A DNA stretch of 64,000 nt from Campylorhamphus procurvoides (taxonomy: Eukaryota; Chordata; Aves; Passeriformes; Dendrocolaptidae), in contig WBMV01004774.1 of assembly GCA_013396655.1 (NCBI GenBank), positions 450,362 through 514,361 of the forward strand, read 5' to 3'. The notes below the pieces were generated by a model that did not search any database, had not been told where the DNA came from, and worked only from the letters and a program-made list of their open reading frames with translations. Positions 63,723 to 64,000 of this stretch are shown here, piece after piece. Made by a program: the position numbers and the translations under genes. Position 1 is the stretch's first letter; the number at the start of each line of letters is the position of its first letter.

Positions 63723-64000
63723 CCTCTCCTCACCCCTACCAGGCTGCCCGAAGTCACCCCAGCAGTGACAGCAGCAGCAAGTATTTGTAGTCCAAGAGAG
63801 GTGCAAATGCCTGGAGAAGATTTCTGGAGCCCCCCAGAGAACTGAGAAATAGCCAAGATGATCCAAGGGGTGTTTAAATGCTTCTTTGGACACAGTCAGG
63901 ATGTTTCACTACTCCTTCTTCTCCCTTTTTACCTTCAGAGGCTGGACCCAACTTCCAGAACTCTCCTCTGAAGAGAGGACTGTTGCCTGCACAGCTCCCA

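Larger units (their letters stand above)
62303..64000. other. Upstream intron(s) of the STXBP4-like gene; no firm exon
   Basis: Contains the duplication at 63571-63722 and the uncertain open frame at 63184-63531. No PDZ-like sequence was seen. Confidence 0.5.

Overview
The window looks like nuclear DNA from a bird, most likely a songbird. It holds split genes with consensus splice sites, about twenty copies or fragments of the avian CR1 LINE in both orientations, no Alu-type elements, and a NAGPA / SEC14L5 gene pair that is also adjacent on human 16p13.3. All genes were rebuilt by reading splice sites and checking that every intron phase joins. No operons, rRNA, tRNA or CRISPR arrays were seen.

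Layout. (1) Positions 1-8064, plus strand: the last ten coding exons of NAGPA, the Golgi 'uncovering enzyme' that finishes the mannose-6-phosphate tag. The 5' exons lie left of the window. The 3'UTR runs to a polyadenylation signal at 9199. (2) Positions 9226-13201: no coding sequence recognised; this is the convergent space between two genes plus the SEC14L5 3'UTR. (3) Positions 13202-41911, minus strand: a complete SEC14L5 coding sequence of 15 exons and 708 codons (PRELI/MSF1, CRAL-TRIO/Sec14 and GOLD domains). It includes one GC-AG intron and a 13.2 kb intron that contains a perfect 28-bp-arm inverted repeat. (4) Positions 46400-46749: a GC-rich, CpG-rich block, the likely SEC14L5 promoter or 5'UTR region. 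It runs into a 758-base assembly gap (46750-47507) bordered by two unrelated tandem arrays. (5) Positions 48185-64000, minus strand: seven in-frame exons (56317-62302) of a gene related to STXBP4 (Synip), with a coiled coil, and a possible terminal exon at 48319-48451. Its PDZ-encoding 5' part would lie beyond 64000.

The three genes share a membrane-trafficking theme (lysosomal enzyme sorting, lipid transfer, SNARE binding), but nothing in the sequence shows that they work together. The most notable item is the STXBP4-like gene beside SEC14L5, where human has PPL. It may be a paralogue kept in birds.
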